Positions 1 to 9,160 of a stretch of DNA of 64,000 nucleotides are shown here, piece after piece. The position numbers were made by a program, and so were the translations under genes. The DNA lies in assembly GCA_038249135.1 (NCBI GenBank), contig JBBRWO010000003.1, positions 1 to 64,000 of the forward strand, read 5' to 3'. A model generated the notes under the pieces. That model saw only the letters and a list, made by a program, of their open reading frames with translations, made no database searches and had not been told where the DNA came from. This stretch comes from JBBRWO01 sp038249135 (GTDB taxonomy: Bacteria; Actinomycetota; Coriobacteriia; Anaerosomatales; JAAXUF01). How positions within the stretch are numbered: position 1 is the stretch's first letter; every line of letters starts with the position of its first letter.

Positions 1-53
1 CGGCTGACCGCTTCGCCGCGATGTATGTCTTTGAGCGGCGAAGCGGTCAGCCG
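1..53. repeat. Perfect 19-bp inverted repeat (stem-loop)
   Basis: Positions 1-19 are the exact reverse complement of 35-53, with a 15-nt loop between them. The right arm contains the TGA stop (47-49) of the phosphodiesterase gene, so the hairpin forms at the very end of that transcript. No T-tract follows on the plus strand, and the minus-strand continuation lies outside the window. It may be a (bidirectional) terminator or a dispersed palindromic element; the sequence does not decide. Confidence 0.7.
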
Positions 54-1807
54 ACCGTTCGCCGTTGGCGCACACGAGGATGAACCCGTCCAATGACGTA
101 CGCAACGAGCGGCGCAAGCATCGCGGCGGCCCCAAGTGCAGTCATCTGCACCATATCCAAGTCAGCCTTGAAAGCCCACTTGAAGTCGGGAAGTATCCAC
201 GTGATCGAGAGTCCCCAGTACCAGTAGTACCACGCAACCTGGAGCGCCAAGGTGCCCTGGATGAGCAGTACCGTTGCCGGAGCTAAAGCCAGCCATCCAC
301 TCAGAAAGCCTCGCACACTCGGACCATGGGGATACGCGCGCAAGAACGGGTAGACGGCTGCTGCGGCTGCGACACCCAGTACGGCAGCAATGATCGCCTC
401 AATCATGCGGCCATTCATGAACGCCGATACCTGCGTCTCAGTGTTGAACGCCGATAAAGACCACAGATAACCGTGTACCAAGAAGAACAGCACGTTGTAG
501 ACCGCATAGTAGACAGCCATACCGGCTGTGGCTGCCACCAGTGCCCGCCACGTGACGACTCCCAAGAGGATCACGACTGCGAGAACACACACGGCGACCG
601 CAAGGGCGTACGGGGCGCGCTGAGTGCGCTCCACATACAGCCTGGCATCACGAGCCACCTGCGCCGCCTCGTCCATGCCCGAAACGCCAGGGTGTCGCTC
701 GAGCGTCGCCGCCGCAGGCGTCGTGCCCTGACTGGCAATCTCGATGTAGTTGGCGACAAACAGACGATGGTGCTGCGTATCGGCGAGGAACACGGATGGC
801 GACGCAGTGGCGAGCGCGGACCGGATTGCTGTCCCGGCGGCGTAGGTGGGTGGCTTCACGCCTTCGAGCACCGCGATCGTGGATGCGATCTGGTCGAGGT
901 TGCCGGTGCCGGTACCCATGGCCACAGCGGCTCCCGCGAGGACACCGGGAACCGAGGTGGCCTCATCTTCCCAGCCACCATGCCCGCCGGTATCGATGTG
1001 GCCGTGGTCCGCAACGACCACGAACGTTGTTCGCTCTGACTGGAGAGCGGTGACCATCCTGCTGATATCCGCATCGATCTTGCGTGCGACTTCACGGTAC
1101 TCATCGGATGCGCCACCGTAGGAATGCCCCGCCTCGTCAAGATCGGGGAGATGAACCACCAATAACGCGGGGCTCGACTCCTTTGAGATCTTCAAAGCAT
1201 CGTCAACGAGCGTGCCCGACAAGTAGCCGCCCTTGGGCCAGGGCCGCAGGGAGACTGTCGGTCCGGGCCTCACGCCATAGAGATCCGCAAAGTCGGTCGG
1301 GCCGACGACCGCGACGGTCTTCCCGGCGCCGGCGACGACATCCATGATTGAAGGCGCGAACACCCGTGTGTCGTACCAGTTCGTGGTCACGCCACTGATG
1401 GTCTGCGGGGCTCCCGTCAGAATCGTCGTCCAGTTCGGGAAGCTCAGGCTAGGCTGCGGTGCCGTCAGTTGCAGATCGCTGCCGTACCCGCGCAGTGTCT
1501 CCAGTGAAGGCATAGAGGCTCGCGAGATGTCGTCGCGCATTCCGTCGACGATGACAAGCACCACGCGCTCGCTCAGAGCCTTGTCGGGGTTGGGGACGTC
1601 TGCGGACTCCAGACCGGGCGGCACGTAGACCGTGGTCAACGTCGCATCAGGTGTTTCGAGCGGGCGGATGAAGGGGCTCTTGTACGACACGACCTGATCC
1701 CAAGAGTACCCGGCGAGCGAGTAAGCCCCATACGCCGCGGCCAAACACGCGACGGTTCCGACCGCGAGCAGTGCCCAAGACAGTAACGAACGCGCCCGCT
1801 GTCTCAT
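47..1807 (-). CDS. Membrane-anchored alkaline-phosphatase-superfamily phosphodiesterase
   Basis: 586 residues. A signal anchor near the N terminus precedes a type I phosphodiesterase/phosphoglycerate-mutase-like domain (about 70-370), and the C-terminal third has about five or six hydrophobic helices. Metal-site motifs are visible: VDGMRDD, the nucleophile region FPNWTTILTG, DLDEAGHSYG, and DHGHIDTGGHGG. The layout resembles lipid- or phosphoethanolamine-processing membrane phosphodiesterases, but the substrate is not predictable. I chose the ATG at 1807 because it overlaps the upstream HAD stop by ATGA and has a GGGGA ribosome site; a longer in-frame ORF would run deep into the HAD gene. It is the last gene of the operon that begins with the PP2C phosphatase. 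Confidence 0.75.
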   Translation of the reverse strand: MRQRARSLLSWALLAVGTVACLAAAYGAYSLAGYSWDQVVSYKSPFIRPLETPDATLTTVYVPPGLESADVPNPDKALSERVVLVIVDGMRDDISRASMPSLETLRGYGSDLQLTAPQPSLSFPNWTTILTGAPQTISGVTTNWYDTRVFAPSIMDVVAGAGKTVAVVGPTDFADLYGVRPGPTVSLRPWPKGGYLSGTLVDDALKISKESSPALLVVHLPDLDEAGHSYGGASDEYREVARKIDADISRMVTALQSERTTFVVVADHGHIDTGGHGGWEDEATSVPGVLAGAAVAMGTGTGNLDQIASTIAVLEGVKPPTYAAGTAIRSALATASPSVFLADTQHHRLFVANYIEIASQGTTPAAATLERHPGVSGMDEAAQVARDARLYVERTQRAPYALAVAVCVLAVVILLGVVTWRALVAATAGMAVYYAVYNVLFFLVHGYLWSLSAFNTETQVSAFMNGRMIEAIIAAVLGVAAAAAVYPFLRAYPHGPSVRGFLSGWLALAPATVLLIQGTLALQVAWYYWYWGLSITWILPDFKWAFKADLDMVQMTALGAAAMLAPLVAYVIGRVHPRVRQRRTVG

Positions 1808-2517
1808 CTCGATGTCCCCAATCCCAGAGCGGCCTCGATCCCATCCAGCGTTCCAATCGCGGACTCGGCAAGCGGGCGCCCCATCCCTGCATGCCGATCG
1901 ATCAGGATCGGCAACATGCCTACTGCACGTGCGCCAAGAACGTCGGCATAGTGGTGGTCGCCTACGTGCGCGCACTCTTCCGGCCGCACGCCCAGACGCT
2001 CACATGCGAGCTCGAATATGCGTGGATCCGGTTTGTGCAGGCCCACCTCGGCAGACGAGACGATGGTGTCGAGCAACGGCGCGATTCCCATGCCGTCCAT
2101 CAGACCCGTCAGCCTCTTGTCCCAATTCGAGATCAACCCGATCGCCAGACCTCGACTGCGAAGCCGGCGAAACGCCGGGACGACATCCCCATAGGCGCGC
2201 CAGCGCTCGGCGCAGCCAAACTCCTCATACACACGTAGCGCTATGCGCTCAGCTTCTTCCTCGATGCCCAGTTCGCGACAGAGTAGTGAGTACATACCGA
2301 TCCACACCTGGGAGGTCTGCGCTTCATCGGTCCAGAAGGTGTCGTCGGATCGATAGCGATCCTCGTAGAACTCGTCGACCAGGGGCATCAATGCGTCAAT
2401 CGCATGCAGGTCGTGAACATGCCCTTCCTCGGCGAGTATCTGGCGGCACACCTCGCTCACACTGGGGTGCGGGAAGAGAAGCGTGTTGCCCACATCGAAG
2501 AAGACGGCGCGCAGCAT
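1804..2517 (-). CDS. HAD-superfamily hydrolase
   Basis: 237 residues with a full haloacid dehalogenase core. Motif I is FFDVGNTL, motif II is LISNWD, motif III is the Lys in HKPDPRIF, and motif IV is VGDHHYADVLGA. A helical cap (about 20-110) sits between motifs I and II, as in phosphoglycolate-phosphatase-like members. The second Asp of the usual DxD is Gly here, a variant seen in several HAD subfamilies, so I do not call it inactive. It starts 9 nt after the nitroreductase stop and overlaps the next gene by 4 nt, indicating co-transcription. The substrate is unknown; a small phosphorylated metabolite is likely. Confidence 0.8.
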   Translation of the reverse strand: MLRAVFFDVGNTLLFPHPSVSEVCRQILAEEGHVHDLHAIDALMPLVDEFYEDRYRSDDTFWTDEAQTSQVWIGMYSLLCRELGIEEEAERIALRVYEEFGCAERWRAYGDVVPAFRRLRSRGLAIGLISNWDKRLTGLMDGMGIAPLLDTIVSSAEVGLHKPDPRIFELACERLGVRPEECAHVGDHHYADVLGARAVGMLPILIDRHAGMGRPLAESAIGTLDGIEAALGLGTSR

Positions 2518-2526
2518 CTACATCGC

Positions 2527-3096
2527 CTAGTCGAGCCAGACAGTGTCGTCCGGCTTGACCGGAGGACTCGCCGGCACAATGTCCGAAGGGTAGCCCAAAG
2601 CGATGATGGATACGACTTCATCGAACTCAGACAGTCCCAAAACGACCGCCAAATCTCCCTTGACCCAGTAAGAGAATGTGACGTTGCAGGCACCAAGTCC
2701 CTCGTTCGTCGCCGCAAGCAGCAGGTTCTCTATTGCGGCGCCGACAGACAGATGCCTGTTCAAGGCCTCGAACTCGGCGCTCGAGCGCGGAGCGGACACC
2801 GCCACGAGTACGGGAGCATGACCCAACGACGAGTACCACGCGACTGCCGCCTCATAGCGCTCGGGTCCGAGAGCATCCATGTACTCAGACAGATGGACAG
2901 TCGACTGCGCGACCACCTCACCGAGCCTGGCGCGAGTATCGCCCTGGGCAATGGTGAAACGCCAAGGCTGCTCGTTCATCGAGGACGGCGCCTTCTGCGC
3001 GGCATCGACAATTCTCTCAAGCACGGCGCGCTCAATGCCGCGGTCGTCAAAATCGCGAATCGACTGGCGCGCTTCGATTGTCTCCCAGAAGTCCAT
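2527..3096 (-). CDS. Nitroreductase-family FMN oxidoreductase
   Basis: 189 residues. The family pattern is clear: an N-terminal R-x-S-x-R-x-F FMN phosphate site (RQSIRDF), APSSMNEQPWRF, and a C-terminal AIENLLLAATNEGLGACN helix that packs on the flavin. The ATG at 3096 is preferred because AGGGAG lies 5 nt upstream. The longer ORF would begin inside the glycosyltransferase gene and lacks such a site. Members reduce nitro groups, quinones or flavins with NAD(P)H, or act in cofactor metabolism; nothing here fixes the substrate. It lies 22 nt downstream of the glycosyltransferase stop in the same operon. Confidence 0.85.
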   Translation of the reverse strand: MDFWETIEARQSIRDFDDRGIERAVLERIVDAAQKAPSSMNEQPWRFTIAQGDTRARLGEVVAQSTVHLSEYMDALGPERYEAAVAWYSSLGHAPVLVAVSAPRSSAEFEALNRHLSVGAAIENLLLAATNEGLGACNVTFSYWVKGDLAVVLGLSEFDEVVSIIALGYPSDIVPASPPVKPDDTVWLD

Positions 3097-3118
3097 CTGT
3101 CTCCCTGGTGTCATTTGT

Positions 3119-4237
3119 TCATCGTGCGAAAACGAGCACTCGCTCGCACACCGTCTGCACGGCATCCCGCTTACCTAGCGTACCAGCATTGGCAACCATC
3201 TGGGTCAGTCGCTCGGGATGCGTGGACAAGAACTTCACCTTCTCCACCGCATCTGATTCGTCCCGAGAAAGCAGCGCCACTCCGTTGTTGACGAGCGCAT
3301 CAACGGTACGGGTCTCATGTCCGGGCACCGGACCGAGGATGACGAGCGGCAGACCGACCGCGAGAGCCTCTGCGAGAGCGATCCCGCCGGCATGCGCGAC
3401 AAGCACGTCGGATCCGCGCATGAGCGCAGGCATCTCCTCGGTGAACCCGAACACTCGCACCAGCCCGGTCTTCTCGGAAACCGCCATGAGGCGTCTCTGA
3501 ACGCGAGCATTGGCGCCTGCAGCCGCCATCACCTGGATTCCTGCCGAGGCGAGCTCTGCGGCAATGTGGTCGGAGTCGACCTGAGGAGATGCGGTCGCGA
3601 GCAAGAGCGCCGTGAACCTGTCGGCGATGCCGAGATATTTGCGCAGCCCCGGCCCCGTCGCGCCTGCCGAGAACTTGTCGGCCACCGGCACGCCCGAGAC
3701 GATGATGCGATCCCACGGAGTGCCTCCAACCGCGAGTTCGTCACGCACATCACGGCTCGGCACGAAGAACAGGGCCGTGGTCGGATGAATCCAACTGTCG
3801 CGTGCGTCGAAGTCGGTCACTACGCTCACTGCGGAGAATGACCTGTCCGCGCTGAGTTCTGCCGCCACACCAGCCGCGATCGGCGAGGTCGAGATGACGA
3901 CATGAGGGTCGTGTGCGGAAAGATATTCGGCTATACGATCGAGGCCTCCCGCGGCCAGACCCGACATCACTTGGTTCTGTGGTCCCAGCCGAGTCATCCG
4001 AGCGAGATCCCCGCGGCCAGTCGGGAAGAACTCCGAGCCTTGTTGATAGGCGAACTTGGCGAGCACGTTCACGTTAGGCATGAACTGCGCGAGCGGATCG
4101 ACGACGGTCAGCTCGACTGTGTCGGAGCCTCGCGTCTGGTAGTACGCAGCGATTGATTCCGCCACACCATGCGCTGCCCCACCGTATGACGCCGAAAAGA
4201 CCACGACACGCGTGGCACCGGATGCACGTTGCGCCAT
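3119..4237 (-). CDS. MGDG-synthase/UgtP-type glycosyltransferase
   Basis: 372 residues. The N-terminal half has the monogalactosyldiacylglycerol-synthase-type acceptor domain (SASYGGAAHG near residue 15). The C-terminal half is a GT28-type nucleotide-sugar domain with GFTEEMPALM, VAHAGGIALAEALAVGLP and PVPGHE, the usual UDP-sugar-binding region. The family transfers glucose or galactose to diacylglycerol or related lipids at the cytoplasmic membrane face. The Lys common in the KAGG motif is His here. It overlaps the upstream STAS/kinase gene by ATGA, so it is translationally coupled to a signalling module. That suggests, but does not prove, regulated glycolipid synthesis. Confidence 0.75.
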   Translation of the reverse strand: MAQRASGATRVVVFSASYGGAAHGVAESIAAYYQTRGSDTVELTVVDPLAQFMPNVNVLAKFAYQQGSEFFPTGRGDLARMTRLGPQNQVMSGLAAGGLDRIAEYLSAHDPHVVISTSPIAAGVAAELSADRSFSAVSVVTDFDARDSWIHPTTALFFVPSRDVRDELAVGGTPWDRIIVSGVPVADKFSAGATGPGLRKYLGIADRFTALLLATASPQVDSDHIAAELASAGIQVMAAAGANARVQRRLMAVSEKTGLVRVFGFTEEMPALMRGSDVLVAHAGGIALAEALAVGLPLVILGPVPGHETRTVDALVNNGVALLSRDESDAVEKVKFLSTHPERLTQMVANAGTLGKRDAVQTVCERVLVFAR

Positions 4238-5022
4238 CAGCCTTTTCCGCCGCCGCGATGTTTGACAAGTCGCACGAGCGTGCCTCCGCCAACGGGCTTC
4301 TCGAACTCGACGCGGTCTGTGAGGGCGCGCATGAACGCGACTCCTCGCCCGCTTGGCGCGTACACATCGCTTGACCGTGACGGCGTGCCATCGAACCCGG
4401 TACCGAAGTCGATGATCTCGAGAACGACACGATCGGCGTACGCGATAACCCGCACGTCCACGTTCGCCTCACCATCGGCTGGCGATCCGTGACGAACAGC
4501 GTTGGCCAAAGCCTCGCCGAGCGCCACCCTCATGTCGAAGACCGCAGATTCCGCGAAGCCTAATGGCTGAATCAACTGGCAGACCTCTTCGCGCATTGTC
4601 CCGAGCCGGTCCACGCTCGCATTCATCTCAAGCTCGCGGCGCCAAAGCTCCTGTGCCGGCTCACTTGAAAGTCCAAGTCCCTCGAGCGCTCCCTCAACGT
4701 TAGGACTCATCGCCAGAGTCGAGGCGACGGTGATAAGGCCGGACAGCTCAAGAATCCGCGTGATGTCCCGATTCGCGCTCGCAAGTACCATGCGTCCGCC
4801 ACTGGGGCGCAGTTGATGGTCGAGCCATACCAGAAGCCCGAGCGCCGAACTGTCCGCATAGACGACGTCGCTCAGATCGAGAACGAGGTGAGCGCAGCCG
4901 CCGTCAATAGCGTTGCCTAGATCCCGGCGCAGTTCCGGAACCATCGCTATGTCGATATCGCCAGACAGGCGCACCACGCACGACCGAGGGCTGTCATGCT
5001 TCTCCAGTTCGAAACTAGACAT
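4237..5022 (-). CDS. Fused STAS anti-anti-sigma and HATPase anti-sigma (RsbW-like) protein
   Basis: 261 residues with two domains usually found on separate proteins. Residues about 1-110 form a STAS domain (VVRLSGDIDI, then DSSALGLL carrying the phosphorylatable serine position). Residues about 125-261 form a GHKL ATPase of the RsbW/SpoIIAB type: N box GEALANAVRHGS, G1 DFGTGFD, G2 GRGVAFM. Such kinases sequester a sigma factor and phosphorylate STAS partners. The ATG at 5022 was chosen because it lies 8 nt inside the end of the PP2C gene; a longer ORF runs far into that gene without homology. The upstream SpoIIE-type phosphatase is the obvious antagonist. No sigma-factor partner is visible in the window. 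Confidence 0.85.
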   Translation of the reverse strand: MSSFELEKHDSPRSCVVRLSGDIDIAMVPELRRDLGNAIDGGCAHLVLDLSDVVYADSSALGLLVWLDHQLRPSGGRMVLASANRDITRILELSGLITVASTLAMSPNVEGALEGLGLSSEPAQELWRRELEMNASVDRLGTMREEVCQLIQPLGFAESAVFDMRVALGEALANAVRHGSPADGEANVDVRVIAYADRVVLEIIDFGTGFDGTPSRSSDVYAPSGRGVAFMRALTDRVEFEKPVGGGTLVRLVKHRGGGKG

Positions 5023-8000
5023 CCTTGGGGCTACCCACTTCCATCTGGGGCTGCGTAATCTCACCGACGCCTTCGCGCACTCGAAGAACCAACACCGCCA
5101 CATCGTCACGCAGTTCCGAGCGAACGAACCGTCGGACTGACACCAAAAGACGCTGCGCGACCTCATCGGCAGTCCCGCCGACCTGTAAGGCAGCATGTAC
5201 CCGCTTCTCGCCGAAGAACTCGGCTCCACTTCTCGCTTCCGTGACACCGTCGGTATAGAGCAGCACCATGTCGCCTGGTTTCATCGGTACCACCTGCTCC
5301 CCATAGACCACTTCACTCAGCGCGCCGAGAAGCGGACCTGTGGCAGCGAGCGATATGCACTCACCGTCGTTGGCCTCCTGGAGAAGGCCCGCCGGATGCC
5401 CGCCGCTCGCCCACTTCAGCACGCCACGTCGCGGATCGTAACGGCCGACCCAGAGCGTCACGATGTCGCTCGGGTCGCCCGTCTCGGTGACCATGCGGTT
5501 GATCTCGCCGAGAATGCGAGCTGGAGAGAACCCGGCCGCCGCAAGCGAGCGAACAGAGTACTTGATCATCGACGTCTTGGTCGCAGCAACCACGCCCTTG
5601 CCGCACACGTCGGCGATGGCGAACAGTATGCCGCCGTCCGCGCTGCGGAAGAGATCGTAATAGTCGCCACCGATCTCAGCGTCACCGCCCGCGGGCGCGT
5701 ACACGCTTCCCGCTTCAACCTCGTCGAACTCCGGCAGAGCACCGGGAAGAATCGACCGCTGCAGGATGCTCGCCACCTCGTGCTCGCGGCTGTACAACCG
5801 CGCGGTGTCGATTGCGAGCGCGGCCTGCGACGCGAACGTCTGCAACGTGGCCTGATCCTCTTCGGAGAACGCGCCGACCTCCGCAGAGAAGACCGTCAGT
5901 ACGCCGATCGACCGTCCACGGGCCAACAGAGGCACAGCGAGGAGCGAGCGCAGGCCATGAGCGGCCGCGTCTCCGGCGATGCCGCCCATCCCCGCGTGCA
6001 GGTCCTTGTACGTCGCAGGAACTCCGGTGGTGAACACGTAACCAGGGATATCATCGGAGGGCGTGAACACTCGGTCCACCAGGTCGGGCGACACCGCTCC
6101 ACGAGCCATCGCCGTGGTGATGGTCCGCCGCCGCTGATCATAGGTCATCAACGCCAGTGCATCCGCCGAGAGAATCTTCTGCACCACATCGAGCACGCGA
6201 TTGAGAACCACGTTCACCTGGAGAGAAGATCCGACCGCCTGGCTGATTCTGAAGATGGTCTCCAGGTTGTTAGCGCGTACGACCGCCTGCTCGTACAGGT
6301 AAGCATTCTCGAGCGCGAGCGCGAGCTCATTTGCAACTGAAGTAGCAAGTTCCGCATCCCGACGAGACCCCAGCAACTGCGGCAAAGCAAGACCAAGCAC
6401 GGCACCATGCAGCTTGTCGAGGGCAACCGGAACGAGCATGAGTCGCTCTGCCCCGGTCTTGTCGATGAACGCATCGGCAGATGGGTCCTCCCCCCGCTTC
6501 ACGACCAACGGCCGCACGCTTTCACCTGGTGCAAACCGGCGCAGTGCAAGGTCGAGGAGGTTTGCATCAAACGAGTGGTCAGCCGCGGGCGGCAGGCCAA
6601 GCGCGGAACGGGATGCAAATGCGAAGGTCGCCTCTTTCGCCCCAAACAGATCGGCAACGATGAGTTCGATTTCGTGGAGCGTGTCGCTCAGCCCATCAGG
6701 ACGCGCCAGACGCTCAGCGATTTCACGCAGCCCGTCAGACACCCGACGCGACTCCGTCTCGATAGCAAACAGCCGCGAATTCTGTACAGCGACGGCCGCC
6801 TGCGCCGAGAAGGTCCTGACCATCTCGCGCTCCGCCTGCGAGGTGTCTTGCTCGGATTCCAGCAGCACAACAACCGCGCCCAGGGTCTCGCGACCCGCGA
6901 TGAGCGGGGCGACCAACGCGCAGCGACCAGCCTCGCCCAGACCGGGCAGCTCAGAGGCGATGCTCTCGGGCCTCGCGGCATACACCACCGGCTCAGAGTC
7001 GGTGAGCGCCGTGGCGAGCCATCCATCGGAGTAGGCATCAATCGCCGACACGTAGCCCAGTTCCACCCCACGCACCCGCACCGGGACAAGCCAGCGGCCG
7101 TCACGATCAAGCAGATAGACCGCCGCAGTACCCGGTCCCACGATGTGCCCCATCGCCGACAGAATGCCGTCAAGCACCTGGTCCAGTTGCGATGCACTGG
7201 CAAGCAGTTGCGAAAGATCGTGCAGGGCGTTGAGTCGAAGCGCTACCGCATTGAACGCCTTGGCAACCTGCCCGATCTCGTCATCGCGGTCCTCAGAAAT
7301 CGGCTTGACGTATGAGCCCTTCGCCGCACGATACGCTGCATCTTCCAGATCGCGGAGTGGTGCCACGAGTCTGCTCGAGATGAGCCATGCTGCAAGCAGT
7401 GCAGTGATGCCGCCGACAATCAGGACCAGCAGAGACGGGGCGACCGCGCCAGCGGTTTCAACCACGCCGACATACCGCGGCTCGAGAATCACGAGCCTCA
7501 GATCGACCCCTTCTACACCCCGGATGTCCTTGTAGTGGCCGGCGAGAGGCATGCCTTGCGCGACGGGAACGGTCACATCTCCAGCGCCCGGCACCTGCGA
7601 CACCCAAACGGCCCCTCGCATGCGAAGCCCCTTTGTTGCGCCAACGCTGAACAGGGACGCGCCGTTTTGAAGCACCACGACCACGCGGCCATCCCCAACC
7701 CGGGCATTGGCGATGGTCGCCCTGAGGAACGAGGTGTTCACCTTCTCAAGAATCACGACCGGTTCACTGCCGCCGAGGAATACAGTTCGAGTCAGCCAGA
7801 GTGATCGTGTGCCCGAGGTGTCCACACTCGAGACGAAGCCCGTGGCACCTCGGAGCGCAGCGCCGTAGGCAGACCGTGCCGCTCGCGGCACCACAGTACG
7901 AGTGCCGGGCGCACTTGCGACAACGCGTCCGCGCGTATCCACCACATCAATCTCGGAGATCAGACCGTCAGATGAGTCTCGAAGTATCGAGATTCGCTCA

Positions 8001-8272
8001 GCTATCACGGCCGCCTCGGTCTGACCCGCAACCGCGTTCGCGACTCGTGATGCGTTGGCATCAACAGACTGCAACCGAGACAAGATGGCGTCCTCAGTGG
8101 CCTGAAGATATGCCTCATCTCTGGCGGCGATCTGCCGCTGAGCAAGATTCGAGACCCCAACGACCGCCACCGTGCCGGAGACGACTACAGTCGCAACTCC
8201 GATCAACAGCGTCAGGCTCATGATGCGGCCAGCGAGCCGCCCCGGTCTGCGAGCGATCCTCGTCATCCGCAC
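5015..8272 (-). CDS. Membrane sensor PP2C (SpoIIE/RsbU-type) phosphatase with HAMP and GAF domains
   Basis: 1085 residues. In order: a transmembrane helix (about 18-40), an extracytoplasmic sensor region (about 45-270), a second helix (about 275-300), HAMP (about 300-350), three GAF-like regions (about 355-505, 510-680, 690-850) and a C-terminal SpoIIE phosphatase (about 870-1075). The phosphatase has metal-binding acidic motifs (GGDYYDLF, ADVCGKG, YTDGVTEA). It should dephosphorylate a STAS protein in response to extracytoplasmic and small-molecule signals. The start is GTG at 8272 or ATG at 8266; both have G-rich upstream sequence and the choice changes two residues. It heads an operon continuing to position 47. 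Confidence 0.88.
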   Translation of the reverse strand: MRMTRIARRPGRLAGRIMSLTLLIGVATVVVSGTVAVVGVSNLAQRQIAARDEAYLQATEDAILSRLQSVDANASRVANAVAGQTEAAVIAERISILRDSSDGLISEIDVVDTRGRVVASAPGTRTVVPRAARSAYGAALRGATGFVSSVDTSGTRSLWLTRTVFLGGSEPVVILEKVNTSFLRATIANARVGDGRVVVVLQNGASLFSVGATKGLRMRGAVWVSQVPGAGDVTVPVAQGMPLAGHYKDIRGVEGVDLRLVILEPRYVGVVETAGAVAPSLLVLIVGGITALLAAWLISSRLVAPLRDLEDAAYRAAKGSYVKPISEDRDDEIGQVAKAFNAVALRLNALHDLSQLLASASQLDQVLDGILSAMGHIVGPGTAAVYLLDRDGRWLVPVRVRGVELGYVSAIDAYSDGWLATALTDSEPVVYAARPESIASELPGLGEAGRCALVAPLIAGRETLGAVVVLLESEQDTSQAEREMVRTFSAQAAVAVQNSRLFAIETESRRVSDGLREIAERLARPDGLSDTLHEIELIVADLFGAKEATFAFASRSALGLPPAADHSFDANLLDLALRRFAPGESVRPLVVKRGEDPSADAFIDKTGAERLMLVPVALDKLHGAVLGLALPQLLGSRRDAELATSVANELALALENAYLYEQAVVRANNLETIFRISQAVGSSLQVNVVLNRVLDVVQKILSADALALMTYDQRRRTITTAMARGAVSPDLVDRVFTPSDDIPGYVFTTGVPATYKDLHAGMGGIAGDAAAHGLRSLLAVPLLARGRSIGVLTVFSAEVGAFSEEDQATLQTFASQAALAIDTARLYSREHEVASILQRSILPGALPEFDEVEAGSVYAPAGGDAEIGGDYYDLFRSADGGILFAIADVCGKGVVAATKTSMIKYSVRSLAAAGFSPARILGEINRMVTETGDPSDIVTLWVGRYDPRRGVLKWASGGHPAGLLQEANDGECISLAATGPLLGALSEVVYGEQVVPMKPGDMVLLYTDGVTEARSGAEFFGEKRVHAALQVGGTADEVAQRLLVSVRRFVRSELRDDVAVLVLRVREGVGEITQPQMEVGSPKDV

Positions 8273-8354
8273 CCCCGCCCCTGGTCATCGGTCACCACGT
8301 CAATCAAGCAGTGCCATCGTACTGCATCGTACGGCACTAGGGCGTGAGCGCGGG

Positions 8355-9074
8355 CTAGAACGAGGGCACAGCCGAAGTAAGCCAGTTGGCCAGCACTCCC
8401 AGCTGCCCGGTGAAGATAAGTAGTCCGATCGCAACGAGCATCGCGCCGGCGACGCGGTTCACGATGAGCGAGTGACGGTTGAGCCACGCGAGCAGAGGCT
8501 TCACGCGACCGAACAGCAGGGCAACGAGCAGAAACGGTATCCCGAGACCGAGTGAATACACAAGCAGCAGGAGCGCACCATTGGAAACGCTCCCCGTGGC
8601 TGCGGCCAACGCGAGAATGGTCCCTAGGATCGGCCCGACACACGGCGTCCAGCCGGCGGCGAACGCCATCCCCATGACGAGCGATGCGCCCCGCCCGAAG
8701 GATCGAGCGCGACCCATGTCGGCACGAGCCTCACCGTACAGGCCGGGAATCTTGATGAAGCCGAGCATGAAGATGCCAAAGAGCACGACGGCGACTCCGG
8801 CAATGCGCTCGACAACCTGTCGATACTCGACAAGGAGCTGTCCAACGACTGAAGCGGACGCACCGAGGGCGACGAATACCAGTGAGAACCCGACAACGAA
8901 AAGAGCTGCGGGAACGAGGACCTTTGAAGATGACCGCTCAGAGTCCGCGAGCTGTGTCGTAGTCATCCCTGTCATGAACGACAGATATCCGGGAATCAAC
9001 GGGAGGACGCACGGAGAGAGAAATGACAACAGCCCTGCGGTGAACGCAGCGACATAGCTCACGGAACCACTCAC
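8355..9074 (-). CDS. ccdA: CcdA-type thiol:disulfide transmembrane protein
   Basis: 239 residues, six hydrophobic segments. Two conserved cysteines lie in LSPCVLPLIPG (TM1) and GWTPCVGPILG (TM4), the signature of CcdA/DsbD-beta proteins. These carry electrons from cytoplasmic thioredoxin across the membrane, chiefly to keep apocytochrome c cysteines reduced. The GTG at 9074 has AGGGTGG 7 nt upstream. A multiheme cytochrome in this window gives it an obvious client. Its own promoter contains a CsoR-type palindrome, and upstream lies an HMA protein, so metal or sulfur stress may control it. It ends about 80 nt before the start of the PP2C gene. Confidence 0.9.
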   Translation of the reverse strand: MSGSVSYVAAFTAGLLSFLSPCVLPLIPGYLSFMTGMTTTQLADSERSSSKVLVPAALFVVGFSLVFVALGASASVVGQLLVEYRQVVERIAGVAVVLFGIFMLGFIKIPGLYGEARADMGRARSFGRGASLVMGMAFAAGWTPCVGPILGTILALAAATGSVSNGALLLLVYSLGLGIPFLLVALLFGRVKPLLAWLNRHSLIVNRVAGAMLVAIGLLIFTGQLGVLANWLTSAVPSF

Positions 9075-9115
9075 GAACTACCACCCTTCAGCAACCAGTA
9101 CGAACATGGCACTCA

Positions 9116-9134
9116 ACTATACCCCACTGGGTAT
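9116..9134 (-). promoter_or_regulatory. ccdA promoter -10 with CsoR-type operator
   Basis: On the minus strand a TATAGT hexamer (9116-9121) lies about 40 nt before the ccdA GTG. It overlaps the palindrome ATACCC-N4-GGGTAT (9119-9134). The same hexamer and half-sites occur at 16149-16168 before the csoR-like gene. No convincing -35 is visible (TCGCGA at the 17-nt spacing). A-T flanks around a G/C palindrome are typical of CsoR-family operators. Confidence 0.6.
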
Positions 9135-9160
9135 ATATTCGCGAGTGCTTCCAGCTGCTG

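Noticed and set aside
1804..1830. HAD motif I variant (DVGNT) as evidence of inactivity
   Set aside because: The Gly variant is found in active HAD subfamilies and motifs II-IV are intact, so no loss of function is claimed.
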